From: Mycobacterium sp. SMC-2
Lineage (GTDB): Bacteria; Actinomycetota; Actinomycetes; Mycobacteriales; Mycobacteriaceae
Direction: 5' to 3'
NCBI RefSeq assembly: GCF_025263485.1
Contig: NZ_CP079863.1
Span: forward strand, 1,116,001-1,180,000
DNA length: 64,000 nt
The notes below the pieces were generated by a model. It was not told the DNA's origin. It saw only the letters and a list, made by a program, of their open reading frames with translations, and ran no database searches. Position 1 is the first letter of the stretch. Each line of letters begins with the position of its first letter. The position numbers and the translations under genes were made by a program. Positions 35,267-46,439 of the stretch are shown here, one piece after another.

Positions 35267-35353
35267 GTGAGCGACCGGAACTTTTGGGGTGCGCCGGACG
35301 ACTACTGGCTGCGTGTTCGTTGCGCGGGCGCGGCGGGGCGCTCGGATTGCTAA
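35267..35353 (+). CDS. Putative micro-ORF upstream of eccA3 (28 aa)
   Basis: A GTG-initiated frame encodes MSDRNFWGAPDDYWLRVRCA plus eight more residues, ending in TAA that abuts the Zur-type site. It begins nine bases after the PPE stop. Compared with the 33630 micro-ORF it keeps N, F, P, D, Y, R, C and A at matching positions; the Pro, Arg and Ala codons differ only at the third base. It could be a leader peptide, a remnant, or chance. No good ribosome site is visible. Confidence 0.3.
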   Translation: MSDRNFWGAPDDYWLRVRCAGAAGRSDC

Positions 35354-35371
35354 TGAAAACGATTTTCGATA
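35351..35371. promoter_or_regulatory. Zur-type operator upstream of eccA3
   Basis: The core TGAAAACGATTTTCG (35354-35368) within TAATGA...CGATA is an AT-rich inverted repeat (GAAAA-CGA-TTTTC) matching the mycobacterial Zur/FurB box TGAAAATCATTTTCA closely. ESX-3 is zinc-repressed through Zur in M. tuberculosis. It is about 220 bases before eccA3. Confidence 0.7.
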
Positions 35372-35528
35372 AGCTCGCCCGCTTAGAAGGCGCTGACAAC
35401 GGCCTGCCAACCCGCTGGGACCGGGTAGAGACCGAAAGTGCGGATAAATATGCGGGTTAGCATCCTCATCAGCGGTACTGGACTGGGAGAGGGTGTGGTG
35501 GGTCGGACGGGCGCTCGCACCTCGACAG

Positions 35529-35547
35529 TTAGCTTATGCAATGCTAA
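35529..35547. promoter_or_regulatory. IdeR-type iron box 1
   Basis: TTAGCTTATGCAATGCTAA matches the IdeR consensus TTAGGTTAGGCTAACCTAA at 14 of 19 positions, with both TTAG/CTAA ends perfect. It is 44 bases before the eccA3 start. IdeR with iron represses ESX-3 in M. tuberculosis. Confidence 0.75.
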
Positions 35548-35558
35548 CTTCAGGCGGG

Positions 35559-35577
35559 TCAGGTTAGGGGAGGCTAC
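35559..35577. promoter_or_regulatory. IdeR-type iron box 2
   Basis: TCAGGTTAGGGGAGGCTAC matches the IdeR consensus at 13 of 19 positions, 30 bases after box 1 and 14 bases before the eccA3 GTG. Its left half is nearly perfect (AGGTTAGG). Two boxes about three helical turns apart would allow binding on the same face. Confidence 0.55.
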
Positions 35578-35591
35578 ACAAATGGAGAGGC

Positions 35592-37451
35592 GTGGCCGTG
35601 GAACTCGGTGATACCGGCGTGCTCGCACCTCAGCCGGTCCATTCTCGAGCGGACGCCCGGGTTGACGGCGACGTCGTCAGCCGGTTCGCCACGTGCTGCC
35701 GCGCGCTCGGCATCTCGGTATACCAGCGCCAGCGCCCGGCCGACCTGGCGGCCGCCCGCTCCGGGTTCACCGCGCTGACCCGCATCGCCCACGACCAGTG
35801 TGACGCCTGGACCGGGCTGGCGGCCGCCGGCGACGTGTCCCTGCGCGTGCTCGAGGCGGTTTCGCAGACCGCGGCGACGGCCGGCACGTTGCAGCGCAAG
35901 GTGGATCTGGCGCCCGGGGCGCTGGGCTTCCGCTATGACACCGGGCTGTATCTGCAGTTCCGCGCCGCCACCCCCGACGACTTCCGGCTCGCCTACGCGG
36001 CGGCTCTTGCGACCGCAGGGCGCTTTGCCGACGCCGACCAGATCGTCACCGGACTGACCGCGCGCCGGCCGACCTGGCGCGAGGCCCGCTGGGTCGCCGT
36101 CGTCATCAACTACCGGGCCGAGCGGTGGTCGGGCGTCGTCAAGTTGCTGACCCCGGTCGTCAACGAGGCCGGCCTCGACGAGGCTTTCGCGCACGCGGCC
36201 AGGATCGCCCTGGGCACCGCGCTGGCGCGGCTGGGCATGTTCGCCCCGGCGCTGTCCTACCTCGAGGAGCCCGACGGTCCGGTCGCGGTCGCGGCGGTCG
36301 ACGGGGCGCTGGCCAAGGGGCTCGTGCTGCGGGCGCACGTCGACGAGGAATCGGCGAGCGAAGTGCTACAGGACCTGTACGCGGCTCATCCAGAGAACGA
36401 ACAGATCGAGCAGGCGCTGTCCGACACCAGCTTCGGGATCGTGACCACCACCGCGGCCCGGATCGAAGCGCGCACCGACCCCTGGGACCCGGGCACCGAG
36501 CCCAGCGCGGAGGACTTCGTCGACCCCGCGGCCCACGAGCGCAAGGCCGTGCTGCTGCACGAGGCCGAACTCCAGCTCGCCGAATTCATCGGCCTGGACG
36601 AAGTCAAGAACCAGGTGTCGCGGCTGAAAAGCTCGGTAGCCATGGAGCTCGTGCGCAAGCAGCGCGGGCTCGCCGTCGCGCAGCGCGCCCACCACCTGGT
36701 CTTCGCCGGGCCGCCCGGCACCGGTAAGACCACCATCGCCCGCGTGGTCGCCAAGATCTATTGCGGCCTGGGGCTTTTGAAGCGCGAAAACATTCGCGAG
36801 GTGCATCGCGCCGACCTGATCGGCCAGCACATCGGCGAGACCGAGGCCAAGACCAACGCGATCATCGACAGCGCGCTCGACGGGGTGCTGTTCCTCGACG
36901 AGGCCTACGCCCTGGTGGCCACCGGCGCCAAGAACGACTTCGGGCTGGTGGCCATCGATACCCTGCTGGCGCGGATGGAGAACGACCGCGACCGGTTGGT
37001 GGTGATCATCGCCGGATACCGGGCCGACCTGGACAAGTTCCTGGACACCAACGAGGGCTTGCGTTCCCGCTTCACCCGCAACATCGACTTCCCTTCCTAC
37101 GCACCGTCGGAGCTCGTGGAGATCGCCAACAAGATGGCCGAGCAGCGCGACAGCGTCTTCGAACCGGCCGCGCTCGAGCACATGGAGGCGTTGTTCGCCA
37201 AGCTGGCCACCGAGTCGACGCCGGACGCCAACGGAATCTCGCGGCGCAACCTCGACATCGCGGGCAACGGTCGATTCGTCCGCAACATCGTCGAACGCTC
37301 GGAGGAAGAACGAGAATTCCGGCTCGACCATTCGGACCACGCCGGGACCGGGGAGTTCAGTGACGAGGAGTTGATGACGATAACCGACCAGGACGTCGAG
37401 AACTCGGTGGAGCCGTTGTTGCGTGGCCTCGGCCTGTCGGTGCCAGCATGA
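35592..37451 (+). CDS. eccA3: ESX-3 AAA+ ATPase EccA3
   Basis: A 619-aa cytosolic AAA+ ATPase of the ESX-3 type VII secretion system, thought to help release EspG chaperones or prepare PE/PPE substrates. The N-terminal half (to about 300) is TPR-like; the C-terminal CbbX-like ATPase has Walker A GPPGTGKTT near residue 375 and Walker B VLFLDEAYAL near 432. The start is a GTG with GGAGAGG before it. It overlaps eccB3 by ATGA. It is preceded by Zur-type and IdeR-type sites. Corresponds to Rv0282. Confidence 0.96.
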   Translation: MAVELGDTGVLAPQPVHSRADARVDGDVVSRFATCCRALGISVYQRQRPADLAAARSGFTALTRIAHDQCDAWTGLAAAGDVSLRVLEAVSQTAATAGTLQRKVDLAPGALGFRYDTGLYLQFRAATPDDFRLAYAAALATAGRFADADQIVTGLTARRPTWREARWVAVVINYRAERWSGVVKLLTPVVNEAGLDEAFAHAARIALGTALARLGMFAPALSYLEEPDGPVAVAAVDGALAKGLVLRAHVDEESASEVLQDLYAAHPENEQIEQALSDTSFGIVTTTAARIEARTDPWDPGTEPSAEDFVDPAAHERKAVLLHEAELQLAEFIGLDEVKNQVSRLKSSVAMELVRKQRGLAVAQRAHHLVFAGPPGTGKTTIARVVAKIYCGLGLLKRENIREVHRADLIGQHIGETEAKTNAIIDSALDGVLFLDEAYALVATGAKNDFGLVAIDTLLARMENDRDRLVVIIAGYRADLDKFLDTNEGLRSRFTRNIDFPSYAPSELVEIANKMAEQRDSVFEPAALEHMEALFAKLATESTPDANGISRRNLDIAGNGRFVRNIVERSEEEREFRLDHSDHAGTGEFSDEELMTITDQDVENSVEPLLRGLGLSVPA

Positions 37452-39052
37452 CATCGAACAATGAGCCCGGCGACCGGCGTTCGTTCTCCTCACGGACCCC
37501 GGTTAACGACAATCCGGACAAGGTCGAGTACCGCCGCGGTTTCGTCACCCGCCACCAGGTGAGCGGCTGGCGATTCGTGATGCGGCGCATCGCCTCCGGT
37601 ATCGCGTTGCACGACACCAGGATGCTCGTCGACCCGCTGCGCACCCAGTCGCGGGCGGTGCTGATGGGTGTGGTCCTGCTCGCCACCGGCCTGGCGGGCT
37701 GCTTCGTCTTCTCGCTGATCCGGCCCAACGGGACGGTGGGCACCAACGCCGTGCTCGCCGACCGGTCGACCGCCGCCCTGTACGTACGGGTGGGCGACCA
37801 ACTGCACCCGGTGCTCAACCTGACGTCGGCACGGCTGATCGTCGGCAAGCCGGTCAACCCCACCACCGTGAAAAGCAGTGAGCTGGACCGGTTTCCGCGC
37901 GGCAATCTGATCGGCATTCCGGGCGCCCCGGAGCGCATGGTGCAGAACACCACGCGCGACGCGAACTGGACCGTGTGTGACGGCATCGCCGGGACGGCGC
38001 ACGCCGTGCACAGCACCGGCGTCACGGTGATCGCGGGCCGTCCCGACAGCAGCGGCGCGCGAGCGGCCAGGCTCGATGCCAAACAGGCCATCCTGGTCGA
38101 TAGCGCCAACAGCACCTGGCTGCTGTGGGAGGGCAGGCGCAGCCAGATCGACCTTTCCGACCACGCGGTCACCAACGCACTTGGCTTGGGGCTGAACAAC
38201 TCCGACGTGCCGGCACCGCGGCCCATCGCGCTGGGATTGTTCAACGCCATCCCCGAAGCGCCGCCGCTGACCGCGCCCAGCATCCCGAACGCCGGCGCCC
38301 CGGCCGGCTTCAGCGTCCCCGCACCGATCGGCGCGGTCGTCGTTTCCTATGCCCTGGACCAGAACTCGTCCGGCGCGGCGCGCTACTACGCGGTGTTGCC
38401 GGACGGCCTGCAGCCCATCTCGCCGGTGCTCGCGGCGATCCTGCGCAACACCAACTCCTACGGCCTGGACCAACCGCCGCGGCTGGGCGCCGACGCGGTG
38501 GCCAAGCTGCCGGTGTCGCGGATGCTCGACACCTCGCGCTACCCCGACCAGCAGGTCGGTTTGGTCGACGCGGCCAAAGACCCTGTCACGTGCGCCTATT
38601 GGAGCAAGCCCGCGGGGGCCGCCACCAGCTCGTTGACCCTGCTGTCCGGCTCGGCGCTGCCCGTGCCCGAATCGATCCGCACCGTCGACCTGGTCGGTGG
38701 CACCTCCCCGCAGACCGCCACCCGCGTCGCCCTGGCGCCCGGCAGCGGCTATTTCGCCCAGACCGTCACCGGCGGGGCCGGCGCGCCCGGCACCGGGTCG
38801 TTGTTCTGGGTGTCCGACACCGGGGTTCGTTACGGCATCGACAACGAAACGGAGAACTTGGCCGCCGGCCGGGGCAAAACCGTTGAGGCCCTTGGCCTGA
38901 GCGAGCCGGCGACGCCCGTGCCGTGGTCGGTGCTGTCGCTGTTCGCCGGCGGCCCGACGCTGTCGCGCGCCGACGCGCTGCTGGCGCACGACGGGCTGGC
39001 CCCCGACCCCAAGCCCGGCCGCGTGGCATCAGCAGAGGGAGCGCCCCGATGA
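37448..39052 (+). CDS. eccB3: ESX-3 membrane component EccB3
   Basis: A 534-aa core component of the ESX-3 membrane complex. A short cytosolic N-terminus is followed by one transmembrane helix near residues 69-91 ([20 protein letters not shown]) and a large periplasmic domain with conserved Cys (CDG, CAYW) that likely form a disulfide. EccB is needed to hold the hexameric channel. It overlaps its neighbours by ATGA on both sides. Corresponds to Rv0283. Confidence 0.96.
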   Translation: MTSNNEPGDRRSFSSRTPVNDNPDKVEYRRGFVTRHQVSGWRFVMRRIASGIALHDTRMLVDPLRTQSRAVLMGVVLLATGLAGCFVFSLIRPNGTVGTNAVLADRSTAALYVRVGDQLHPVLNLTSARLIVGKPVNPTTVKSSELDRFPRGNLIGIPGAPERMVQNTTRDANWTVCDGIAGTAHAVHSTGVTVIAGRPDSSGARAARLDAKQAILVDSANSTWLLWEGRRSQIDLSDHAVTNALGLGLNNSDVPAPRPIALGLFNAIPEAPPLTAPSIPNAGAPAGFSVPAPIGAVVVSYALDQNSSGAARYYAVLPDGLQPISPVLAAILRNTNSYGLDQPPRLGADAVAKLPVSRMLDTSRYPDQQVGLVDAAKDPVTCAYWSKPAGAATSSLTLLSGSALPVPESIRTVDLVGGTSPQTATRVALAPGSGYFAQTVTGGAGAPGTGSLFWVSDTGVRYGIDNETENLAAGRGKTVEALGLSEPATPVPWSVLSLFAGGPTLSRADALLAHDGLAPDPKPGRVASAEGAPR

Positions 39053-42000
39053 GCCGACTCATTTTCGAAGCCCGCCGCCGGCTGGCACCGCCGGTCACCC
39101 GCAAGGGCACCATCAACATCGAGGCGCCGCCGGAGTTGCCGCGGGTGATCCCGCCGTCGTTCCTGCGCCGGGCGATGCCCTATGTGCTGGTGATCCTGAT
39201 CGTCGGCATGGTCGTCGCCCTGTTCGCCACCGGGATGCAGCTGATCTCGCCGCAGACGCTGTTCTTCCCGTTCGTGCTGCTGCTGGCGGCCACCGCGATG
39301 TATCGCGGCAACGACAACAAGACGCGCACCGAGGAGGTCGACGCCGAACGCGCCGACTACCTGCGCTACCTGTCGGTGGTCCGCGACAACATCCGCACCC
39401 AGGCCGCCCAGCAGCGGGCGGCCGCCGAGTGGTCACACCCCGAGCCGGCGGCCCTGGCCGGCGTGCCCGGATCGCGCCGGCAGTGGGAGCGCGACCCGCA
39501 CGACCCCGACTTCCTGGTGCTGCGGGCCGGCCGCCACCAGGTGCCGCTGAGCACCGCGCTGCGGGTGAACGACACCGCGGACGAGATCGACCTGGAGCCG
39601 GTGTCGCACAGCGCGTTACGCAGCCTGCTCGACACCCACCGCATCGTGCGCGACGTGCCGACCGGGATCGACCTGACGAAGGTGTCGCGCATCACCGTGC
39701 TGGGTGAGGCGGAGGAGGCGCGCGCGGCGATGCGCGCCTGGATCGCCCAGGCGGTGACCTGGCACGACCCGACGGTGCTTGGGGTGGCGCTGGTCGCCCG
39801 CGACCTGGAGAGCCCCGACTGGTCCTGGTTGAAATGGCTTGCGCACACCGATGTTCCGGGCGAGCTGGACGGGGTGGGCCCGGCCCGTTTGCTGGTGACC
39901 AACCCCGACGAGCTGGTCCTGCTGCTGGGCCCCGCGTTCCTCGACCGGCCGGCATTCACCGGCGAGCCCGCCGACGCGCTGCGGCACCTGCTGATCGTCG
40001 TCGACGACCCCGACTTCGACCCGAACACCTCGACGCTGGCGCTGGGGCGGGCGGGCGTCACAGTGGTGCACCGCTGCGCCACCCCGCCGCACCGCGAGCA
40101 GTATTCAGATCCGGAGAAGCCGATCCTGCGCGTCGCGCACGGCACAATCGAGCGCTGGCAGACCGGCGGCTGGCAGCCCTACATCGACGAAGCCGACCAC
40201 TTCGGCGCCGACGAGGCTGCCCACCTGGCGCGCCAACTGTCGCGCTGGGACTCCAACCCGACCCACACCGGGCTGCGCTCGGCGGCCACGCGCGGTGCGA
40301 CCTTCACCACGCTGCTGGGGATCGGCGACGCCTCGCGGCTGGACGTGCCCACGCTGTGGGCACCGCGCCGCCGCGAAGACGAGTTGCGCGTACCCATTGG
40401 TGTCACCGCGACCGGCGAGCCGCTGTTCTTCGACCTGAAAGACGAGGCCGAGGGCGGGATGGGGCCGCACGGCCTGATGATCGGTATGACGGGATCCGGG
40501 AAGTCGCAGACCCTGATGTCGATCCTGTTGTCGCTGTTGACAACTCATTCCGCCGACCGGCTGATCGTGATCTACGCCGACTTCAAGGGCGAGGCGGGCG
40601 CCGACAGTTTCCGCCATTTCCCGCAGGTCGTCGCGGTGATCTCCAACATGGCCGAGAAGAAGTCGCTGGCCGACCGGTTCGCCGACACGCTGCGCGGTGA
40701 GGTGGCCCGCCGCGAGACGCTGCTGCGCGAGGCCGGGCGCCGGGTGCAGGGCAGCGCGTTCAACTCGGTGACCGAATACGAGGCCGCTCAAAATTCGGGC
40801 GCGCCGGGTGCCGAAGATCTTCCGCCGATTCCGACGCTGTTCGTGGTCGCCGACGAATTCACCCTGATGCTCGCCGACCACCCCGAATATGCGGAGTTGT
40901 TCGATTACGTTGCTCGCAAGGGTCGCTCGTTCCGCATCCACATCCTGTTCGCGTCGCAGACGCTGGACGTGGGCAAGATCAAGGACATCGACAAGAACAC
41001 CTCGTACCGCATCGGGTTGAAGGTGGCCAGCCCCAGCATTTCGCGCCAGATCATCGGCGTGGAGGACGCGTACCACATCGAATCCGGCAAGGAACACAAG
41101 GGCGTCGGCTTTCTGGTGCCCGCGCCGGGCGCGGCCCCGATCAAGTTCCGCAGCACCTACGTCGACGGCATCTACGACCCGCCGCAGAAGGCCAAATCCT
41201 TTGTGGTGCAGGCCGCCCCGGAGCCGAAGCTGTTCACGGCCGGGCGGGTCGAGCCGGATCAGGACACGGTGATCTCGGTCGCCGAGGACGAGGAGTTCAC
41301 CGGACCGCCGCGCAAGTTGATCGCCACCATCGGCGACCAGTTGGCGCGTTACGGGCCGCGGGCGCCGCAGCTGTGGCTGCCGCCGCTGGACGAGCCGATC
41401 CCGCTGACCGAGGTCCTGGCGCGCGCCGGGCTGCCGCAGCGCCACTGGCAGTGGCCGCTGGGCGAGATCGACAAACCCTTCGAGATGCGCCGCGACCCGC
41501 TGGTGTTCGACGCCACCTCGTCGGCCGGGAACATGGTGATCCACGGCGGGCCCAAGTCCGGGAAGTCGACCGCCCTGCAGACGTTCATCCTGTCGGCGGC
41601 CAGCCTGCACTCGCCGCGCGACGTCACGTTCTACTGTCTGGACTACGGCGGCGGAAAGCTGCGGGCGCTGCAAGACCTGGCCCACGTCGGCAGCGTCGCC
41701 TCGGCGCTGGAGCCCGAGCGCATCCGGCGCACCTTCGGCGAGCTGGAGCAGCTGCTGCTGTCCCGGCAGCGGCGCGAGGCGTTCCGCGACTCCCGCGGCG
41801 GCGCCCCCGACGACGGGTACGGCGAGGTGTTCCTGGTCATCGACAACCTGTACGCGTTCGGCCGGGACAACACCGACCAGTTCAATACCCGTAACCCGTT
41901 GCTGGCCAAGGTGACCGAGTTGGTCAACGTCGGGCTCGCCTACGGCATCCACGTCGTCATCACCACCCCGAGCTGGCTCGAGGTGCCGCTCGCGATGCGC

Positions 42001-43020
42001 GACGGCCTGGGCCTGCGGCTCGAGCTCAAGTTGCACGATCCGCGCGACAGCAACGTGCGGCTGGTCGGCGCGCTGCGGCGCCCCGCGGAAGCCGTGCCGC
42101 ACGACCAGCCGGGCCGCGGGTTGACCATGGCCGCCGAGCACTTCCTGTTCGCCGCGCCGGAGCTGGACCAGATCGCCGCGCTCAACGCCCGCTACCCGGG
42201 CATCACCGCCCCGCCGGTGCGGCTGCTGCCGACCAACCTCGCCCCCGAGGCCGTCGGCGCGCTGTACCGCGGCCCGGAGCGGTTGGTCATCGGCCAGCGC
42301 GAGGAGGACCTCGCGCCCGTCGTCGTCAACTTCGCCGACGAGCCGCTGCTGATGGTCTTCGGCGACAGCAAGTCCGGCAAGACCACGTTGCTGCGCCACA
42401 TCATTCGCACCATCCGTGAGCACTCCACGGCCGACGAGGTGGCCTTCACAGTGCTGGATCGGCGGCTACATCTGGTCGACGAGCCGTTGTTCGCCGACAA
42501 CGAGTACACCGCCAACATCGACCGCATCATTCCGGCGATGCTGGGCCTGGCCAACATCATCGAGTCGCGGCGGCCCCCGGCCGGGTTGTCGCCCCGCGAG
42601 CTGGCCCGCTGGACGTACTCGGGCCACACCCACTACCTGATCATCGACGACGTCGATCAGATCCCGGACGCGCCGGCGATGAGCGGCCCGTACGCCGGGC
42701 AGCGGCCGTGGACCCCGCTGATCGGAATCCTCTCTCAGGCGGCCGATCTGGGGTTGCGGGTGATCGTCACGGCGCGTGCCACCGGATCCGGGCACGCCCT
42801 GATGACCAACCCGCTGCTGCGCCGCTTCAACGACCTGCAGGCGACCACGCTGATGCTGGCGGGCAACCCGCAGGACAGCGGCAAGATCCGTGGGCAGCGC
42901 TTCGCCCGGCTGCCCGCCGGGCGGGCGATTCTGTTGGGCGACAGCGACGGTCCGACCTATGTGCAGTTGGTCAACCCGCTCGTGGGTCAGGCCGCGATGT
43001 TTGGTGAAACGCAACAGTAA
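39049..43020 (+). CDS. eccC3: ESX-3 FtsK/SpoIIIE-type ATPase EccC3
   Basis: A 1323-aa motor of ESX-3 that binds Esx and PE/PPE export signals. Two transmembrane helices are near residues 40-85. Three FtsK/SpoIIIE-type ATPase domains follow, with Walker A motifs GMTGSGKSQ near 480, GGPKSGKST near 833 and GDSKSGKTT near 1105; the first also has the VVADEF Walker B. The ATG at 39049 ([11 protein letters not shown]) overlaps eccB3 by ATGA. Length is normal (about 1330). Corresponds to Rv0284. Confidence 0.96.
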   Translation: MSRLIFEARRRLAPPVTRKGTINIEAPPELPRVIPPSFLRRAMPYVLVILIVGMVVALFATGMQLISPQTLFFPFVLLLAATAMYRGNDNKTRTEEVDAERADYLRYLSVVRDNIRTQAAQQRAAAEWSHPEPAALAGVPGSRRQWERDPHDPDFLVLRAGRHQVPLSTALRVNDTADEIDLEPVSHSALRSLLDTHRIVRDVPTGIDLTKVSRITVLGEAEEARAAMRAWIAQAVTWHDPTVLGVALVARDLESPDWSWLKWLAHTDVPGELDGVGPARLLVTNPDELVLLLGPAFLDRPAFTGEPADALRHLLIVVDDPDFDPNTSTLALGRAGVTVVHRCATPPHREQYSDPEKPILRVAHGTIERWQTGGWQPYIDEADHFGADEAAHLARQLSRWDSNPTHTGLRSAATRGATFTTLLGIGDASRLDVPTLWAPRRREDELRVPIGVTATGEPLFFDLKDEAEGGMGPHGLMIGMTGSGKSQTLMSILLSLLTTHSADRLIVIYADFKGEAGADSFRHFPQVVAVISNMAEKKSLADRFADTLRGEVARRETLLREAGRRVQGSAFNSVTEYEAAQNSGAPGAEDLPPIPTLFVVADEFTLMLADHPEYAELFDYVARKGRSFRIHILFASQTLDVGKIKDIDKNTSYRIGLKVASPSISRQIIGVEDAYHIESGKEHKGVGFLVPAPGAAPIKFRSTYVDGIYDPPQKAKSFVVQAAPEPKLFTAGRVEPDQDTVISVAEDEEFTGPPRKLIATIGDQLARYGPRAPQLWLPPLDEPIPLTEVLARAGLPQRHWQWPLGEIDKPFEMRRDPLVFDATSSAGNMVIHGGPKSGKSTALQTFILSAASLHSPRDVTFYCLDYGGGKLRALQDLAHVGSVASALEPERIRRTFGELEQLLLSRQRREAFRDSRGGAPDDGYGEVFLVIDNLYAFGRDNTDQFNTRNPLLAKVTELVNVGLAYGIHVVITTPSWLEVPLAMRDGLGLRLELKLHDPRDSNVRLVGALRRPAEAVPHDQPGRGLTMAAEHFLFAAPELDQIAALNARYPGITAPPVRLLPTNLAPEAVGALYRGPERLVIGQREEDLAPVVVNFADEPLLMVFGDSKSGKTTLLRHIIRTIREHSTADEVAFTVLDRRLHLVDEPLFADNEYTANIDRIIPAMLGLANIIESRRPPAGLSPRELARWTYSGHTHYLIIDDVDQIPDAPAMSGPYAGQRPWTPLIGILSQAADLGLRVIVTARATGSGHALMTNPLLRRFNDLQATTLMLAGNPQDSGKIRGQRFARLPAGRAILLGDSDGPTYVQLVNPLVGQAAMFGETQQ

Positions 43021-43030
43021 GGGGAGAGTC

Positions 43031-43339
43031 ATGACGTTGCGAGTGGTTCCCGAGGGCCTGGCTGCGGCCAGCGCCGCGGTGGAGGCGCTGACGGCGCGGC
43101 TGGCGGCCGCGCACGCGGCTGCCGCTCCGGCCATCACCGCGGTGGTGCCGCCGGCGGCGGATCCGGTGTCGCTGCAGACGGCCATCGGCTTCAGCGCACA
43201 GGGTCAGGAGCACGCCGCCGTCGCCGCGCAGGGGGTGGAGGAGCTCGGCCGCGCCGGCGTGGGCGTCGGCGAGGCGGGCGCCAGCTATCTCGCCGGAGAC
43301 ACCTCGGCCGCCGCGACGTATGGGATTGCGGGCGCCTGA
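43031..43339 (+). CDS. PE5: PE family protein PE5
   Basis: A 102-aa PE protein with Pro-Glu at 7-8 and no extra C-terminal domain. The helical hairpin ends with the type VII export signal YLAGD (YxxxD/E). It forms a heterodimer with the next PPE protein, recognised by EspG3. The gene starts 10 bases after eccC3, with GGGGAGAG ahead of the ATG, and ends two bases before PPE4. Corresponds to Rv0285. Confidence 0.96.
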   Translation: MTLRVVPEGLAAASAAVEALTARLAAAHAAAAPAITAVVPPAADPVSLQTAIGFSAQGQEHAAVAAQGVEELGRAGVGVGEAGASYLAGDTSAAATYGIAGA

Positions 43340-43341
43340 CA

Positions 43342-44811
43342 ATGACGTCCCCCGTTGCGCCCCTCTGGATGGCTTCGCCGCCCGAGGTGCATTCGGCGCT
43401 GCTGAGCGCCGGTCCCGGACCGGGGCCGCTGTTGGCGGCCGCCGGCGCGTGGACCGCGCTGAGCACCGAATACGCAACGGCGGCAGGCGAACTCACGGGG
43501 TTGGTGGGGCAGACCCAGGCCGGGTCCTGGGAGGGTCCCACTGCAGCGCAGTACGCGGCCGCGCACGCGCCGTATCTGGCGTGGCTGCAGCAGGTTAGCG
43601 CCGACAGCGCGGGCGTGGCCGCGCAGCACGAGGTCGCCGCGGCGGCGTACACCGCCGCCCTGGCCGCCATGCCGACGCTGGGGGAGCTGGCCGCCAATCA
43701 CACCATCCACGGGGTGTTGGTGGCGACGAACTTCTTTGGCATCAACACGATTCCGATCACGCTCAACGAGGCCGACTATGCGCGGATGTGGGCCCAGGCC
43801 GCGACCGTCATGGGCACCTATCAGGCCACCTCGGGCGCGGCGCTGGCCTCCGCGCCGCGCAGCACCCCGGCGCCGTCCGTCGTGCGTCCGGGTGGTGAGG
43901 CCAACAACGCCCTGCAAAGCTCGTCCGACCCGATCTCGGATTTCTTCCGGCAGCTGGCCCAGTTCCTGCAGGACTTCTTCCAGAACTTTTCCAGGATGCT
44001 GCAGGACTTCTGGTCGAACCTGCCGGCGCTGCTGGCCGCCAATGGCCCACTGCTATTCTTCGTCGCCTACCAGGTGTTCTTCAACGCCGTCGGTTGGCCC
44101 ACGTGGGGGGCGATCCTGACCGCGCCCTTCCTCATCCCGCTGCTGCTCGGCATCGGCCTGAGTTCCTTGCTCACCGCGCCCGCCGGGATCGCCCCGGTCG
44201 CGGCCGGGGCCACCGCGATGCCGCTGGTCACCTCGACCAAGCCGGCGTCACTGCTGCCTGCGGTCGCGCTGGCCCCGGCGGTGGCGACTCCCGTTGGGGC
44301 CCCGGCGACTTCGGTCGCGGCGGGTTCCGGTGCGGCTGCCGCGCCGGCACCCGCTGCGGCACCGAGCACCATGGCCTACCTGGTCGCTTACGGCGCTGAC
44401 CCCGAGACCGGCGTGGGCCCGACGCTAGGAGGTCGCGGTGGCGCCAAGGCGCCGGCGGCGACCATCCCGGCGGCTGGCGCGGCGGCGGCCAGCCGGGCCG
44501 AGGCGCGGGCGCGGCGGCGCCGGCGGGCCGCGCTGCGCGACCACAGCGACGAGTACCTGGATATGGACTCCGACATCGGCGTGCCACCGGATTACGACGA
44601 CGAGGAGCGGCTGGCCGCGGCGGTGGCATCCGGCGCCGGAGCCGGCACCCTGGGCTTCGCCGGCACCGCAAGGAAAGAGAACAACTTCCGGGCGGCCGGG
44701 CTGACCAAGCTCACCGACGGTGAATTCGGCGATGGCCCAAGGGCACCCATGATGCCCGGCACCTGGGACCACGAACCGGCGCACCCGACCGAGCCGAGGG
44801 AAGGGGGGTAA
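43342..44811 (+). CDS. PPE4: PPE family protein PPE4, PPW subgroup
   Basis: A 489-aa PPE protein, partner of PE5 and a secreted ESX-3 substrate linked to mycobactin-dependent iron use in M. tuberculosis. PPE is at 13-15 and W63-E-G65 at the tip of the helical bundle. A phenylalanine-rich helical segment lies near 195-230 and a hydrophobic stretch near 235-280. The C-terminus has GFAGT and PMMPGTW (PPW subgroup). Its core DNA is nearly the same as that of the two upstream PPE genes. Corresponds to Rv0286. Confidence 0.95.
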   Translation: MTSPVAPLWMASPPEVHSALLSAGPGPGPLLAAAGAWTALSTEYATAAGELTGLVGQTQAGSWEGPTAAQYAAAHAPYLAWLQQVSADSAGVAAQHEVAAAAYTAALAAMPTLGELAANHTIHGVLVATNFFGINTIPITLNEADYARMWAQAATVMGTYQATSGAALASAPRSTPAPSVVRPGGEANNALQSSSDPISDFFRQLAQFLQDFFQNFSRMLQDFWSNLPALLAANGPLLFFVAYQVFFNAVGWPTWGAILTAPFLIPLLLGIGLSSLLTAPAGIAPVAAGATAMPLVTSTKPASLLPAVALAPAVATPVGAPATSVAAGSGAAAAPAPAAAPSTMAYLVAYGADPETGVGPTLGGRGGAKAPAATIPAAGAAAASRAEARARRRRRAALRDHSDEYLDMDSDIGVPPDYDDEERLAAAVASGAGAGTLGFAGTARKENNFRAAGLTKLTDGEFGDGPRAPMMPGTWDHEPAHPTEPREGG

Positions 44812-44874
44812 GGCAGTCAGCACGATGCTCGTCAGTCAGCGAAACCCCATGACACCGAAAAGAAAGGAAGCACC

Positions 44875-45168
44875 ATGAGTATGTTGGACGCTCATATTCC
44901 GCAGTTGGTGGCCTCGCAGTCGGCCTTCAGCGCCAAGGCGGCGTTGATGCGCAGCACCATCAGCCAGGCCGAGCAGGAAGCCGTGTCGGCGCAGGCGTTC
45001 CACCAGGGGGAGTCCTCGGCCGCGTTCCAGGCCGCGCACGCCCGCTTCGTCGAGGTCGCCGCACGGGTCAACACCCTGCTCGACATCGCCCAGGCCAACC
45101 TCGGCGACGCCGCCGGCACCTATGTGGCCGCCGACGCCGCCGCCGCGTCCGGCTACACCGCCTTCTGA
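44875..45168 (+). CDS. esxG: ESX-3 secreted protein EsxG
   Basis: A 97-aa WXG100-superfamily protein that pairs with EsxH. As in other EsxG proteins the turn motif has His instead of Trp (H43-Q-G45). The C-terminal export signal is Y83-V-A-A-D87 (YxxxD). The heterodimer binds metal ions and blocks host ESCRT in M. tuberculosis. A GAAAGGAAG ribosome site precedes the ATG. Corresponds to Rv0287. Confidence 0.97.
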   Translation: MSMLDAHIPQLVASQSAFSAKAALMRSTISQAEQEAVSAQAFHQGESSAAFQAAHARFVEVAARVNTLLDIAQANLGDAAGTYVAADAAAASGYTAF

Positions 45169-45203
45169 TACCGCAGACGCCACCAACCGCGAAAGGACTT
45201 GTC

Positions 45204-45494
45204 ATGTCGCAGATCATGTACAACTACCCGGCGATGTTGAGCCACGCCGCGGACATGTCCGGCTACGCCGGCACGTTGCAGGGGCTGGGTTCCGACATCG
45301 CCAGCGAGCAAGCGACGTTGTCCAACGCCTGGCAGGGCGACACCGGTATGACCTACCAGGTGTGGCAGGCCCAGTGGAACCAGGCGATGGAACAGCTGGT
45401 GCGTGCCTATCAGGCGATGGCCAACACGCACGAAGCCAACACCATGTCGATGCTCGCCCGCGACCAGGCCGAAGCCGCCAAATGGGGCGGTTAG
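45204..45494 (+). CDS. esxH: ESX-3 secreted protein EsxH (TB10.4)
   Basis: A 96-aa WXG100 protein with W43-Q-G45. It pairs with EsxG and is the TB10.4 T-cell antigen in M. tuberculosis. The N-terminus [12 protein letters not shown] and the end EAAKWGG are near-invariant. The ribosome site GAAAGGAC precedes the ATG. It is followed by espG3 after ten bases. Corresponds to Rv0288. Confidence 0.97.
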   Translation: MSQIMYNYPAMLSHAADMSGYAGTLQGLGSDIASEQATLSNAWQGDTGMTYQVWQAQWNQAMEQLVRAYQAMANTHEANTMSMLARDQAEAAKWGG

Positions 45495-45504
45495 TCCCTG
45501 TCAG

Positions 45505-46377
45505 ATGAGCGCTGAACCGAACGCCGTCGAGCTGACGGTCGATCACGCGTGGTTCATAGCGGAAACCATTGGGGCGGGCAGCTTCCCGTGGGTGCTCGCG
45601 ATCACCCCGCCCTATCGCGATGCCGCGGAACGCCAGGCGTTCCTCGACCGTCAGAAGGCCGAGCTGACCCGGATGGGCCTGGTATCGGAGGGCGGCGCCG
45701 TCAACCCGGCGGTGGCCGAATGGATCAGAGTGGTGTGCTTTCCGGAGCGATGGCTCGACCTGCGCTACGTCGGCCCCGCCAAGGACGCCACCGGTGCCGG
45801 CGAGCTGCTGCGCGGCATCGTGGCGCAGCGCTCCGCAATCACGGGCAAGACGATCGTGGCGCTGCGCAGTGCACAGCTGATCACGTTCACCGCCATGGAC
45901 ATCGACGATCCGCGCGCGTTGGTTCCGGTGCTCGGCGTCGGGCTGGCGCAGCAACCACCGGCCCGATTCGACGAGTTCAGCATGCCGGCACGGGTCGGCG
46001 CGCGGGCCGACGAGCGGCTGCGTTCGGGCGCCCCGCTGGCCGAAGTCGTTGACTACCTGGGTATCCCGCAGTCGGCGCGACCGGTGGTGGAGTCGGTGTT
46101 CACCGGCCCGCGCAGCTACGTCGAGATCGTCGCCGGCTGCCACCGCGACGGCCGGCATGCCACCACCGAGGTCGGGATGAGCATCGTCGACGCGGCCGCG
46201 GGACGGGTCCTGGTCAGCCCGTCCCGCGCATTCGACGGCGAGTGGTTGTCGACGTTCGCCCCCGGCACACCGTTTGCGATCGCAGTCGCGATCGAACAGT
46301 TGACCGCCTTGCTGCCCGACTCCGAATGGTTCGGCAGCCACCGGTTGGCCCGAGATTTCACCGCACAACACGCATAA
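45505..46377 (+). CDS. espG3: ESX-3 PE/PPE chaperone EspG3
   Basis: A 290-aa cytosolic chaperone that binds the tip of PPE proteins before ESX-3 export. I take the ATG at 45505 ([12 protein letters not shown]). Family blocks are [29 protein letters not shown] and [19 protein letters not shown]. It lies 10 bases after esxH. Specificity would be for the PE5-PPE4 pair and probably the two upstream PPE proteins. Corresponds to Rv0289. Confidence 0.95.
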   Translation: MSAEPNAVELTVDHAWFIAETIGAGSFPWVLAITPPYRDAAERQAFLDRQKAELTRMGLVSEGGAVNPAVAEWIRVVCFPERWLDLRYVGPAKDATGAGELLRGIVAQRSAITGKTIVALRSAQLITFTAMDIDDPRALVPVLGVGLAQQPPARFDEFSMPARVGARADERLRSGAPLAEVVDYLGIPQSARPVVESVFTGPRSYVEIVAGCHRDGRHATTEVGMSIVDAAAGRVLVSPSRAFDGEWLSTFAPGTPFAIAVAIEQLTALLPDSEWFGSHRLARDFTAQHA

Positions 46378-46439
46378 CCCCCAATAGAGAAGAGAGCAAC
46401 GATGTTTCAGGCATGGCCCCAGCGTCCTTCGAGGATCCG

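Noticed and set aside
31085..44811. Repeated DNA blocks as a possible CRISPR or mobile element
   Set aside because: They are coding blocks shared by three PPE paralogues, without regular spacing, inverted ends or a transposase.
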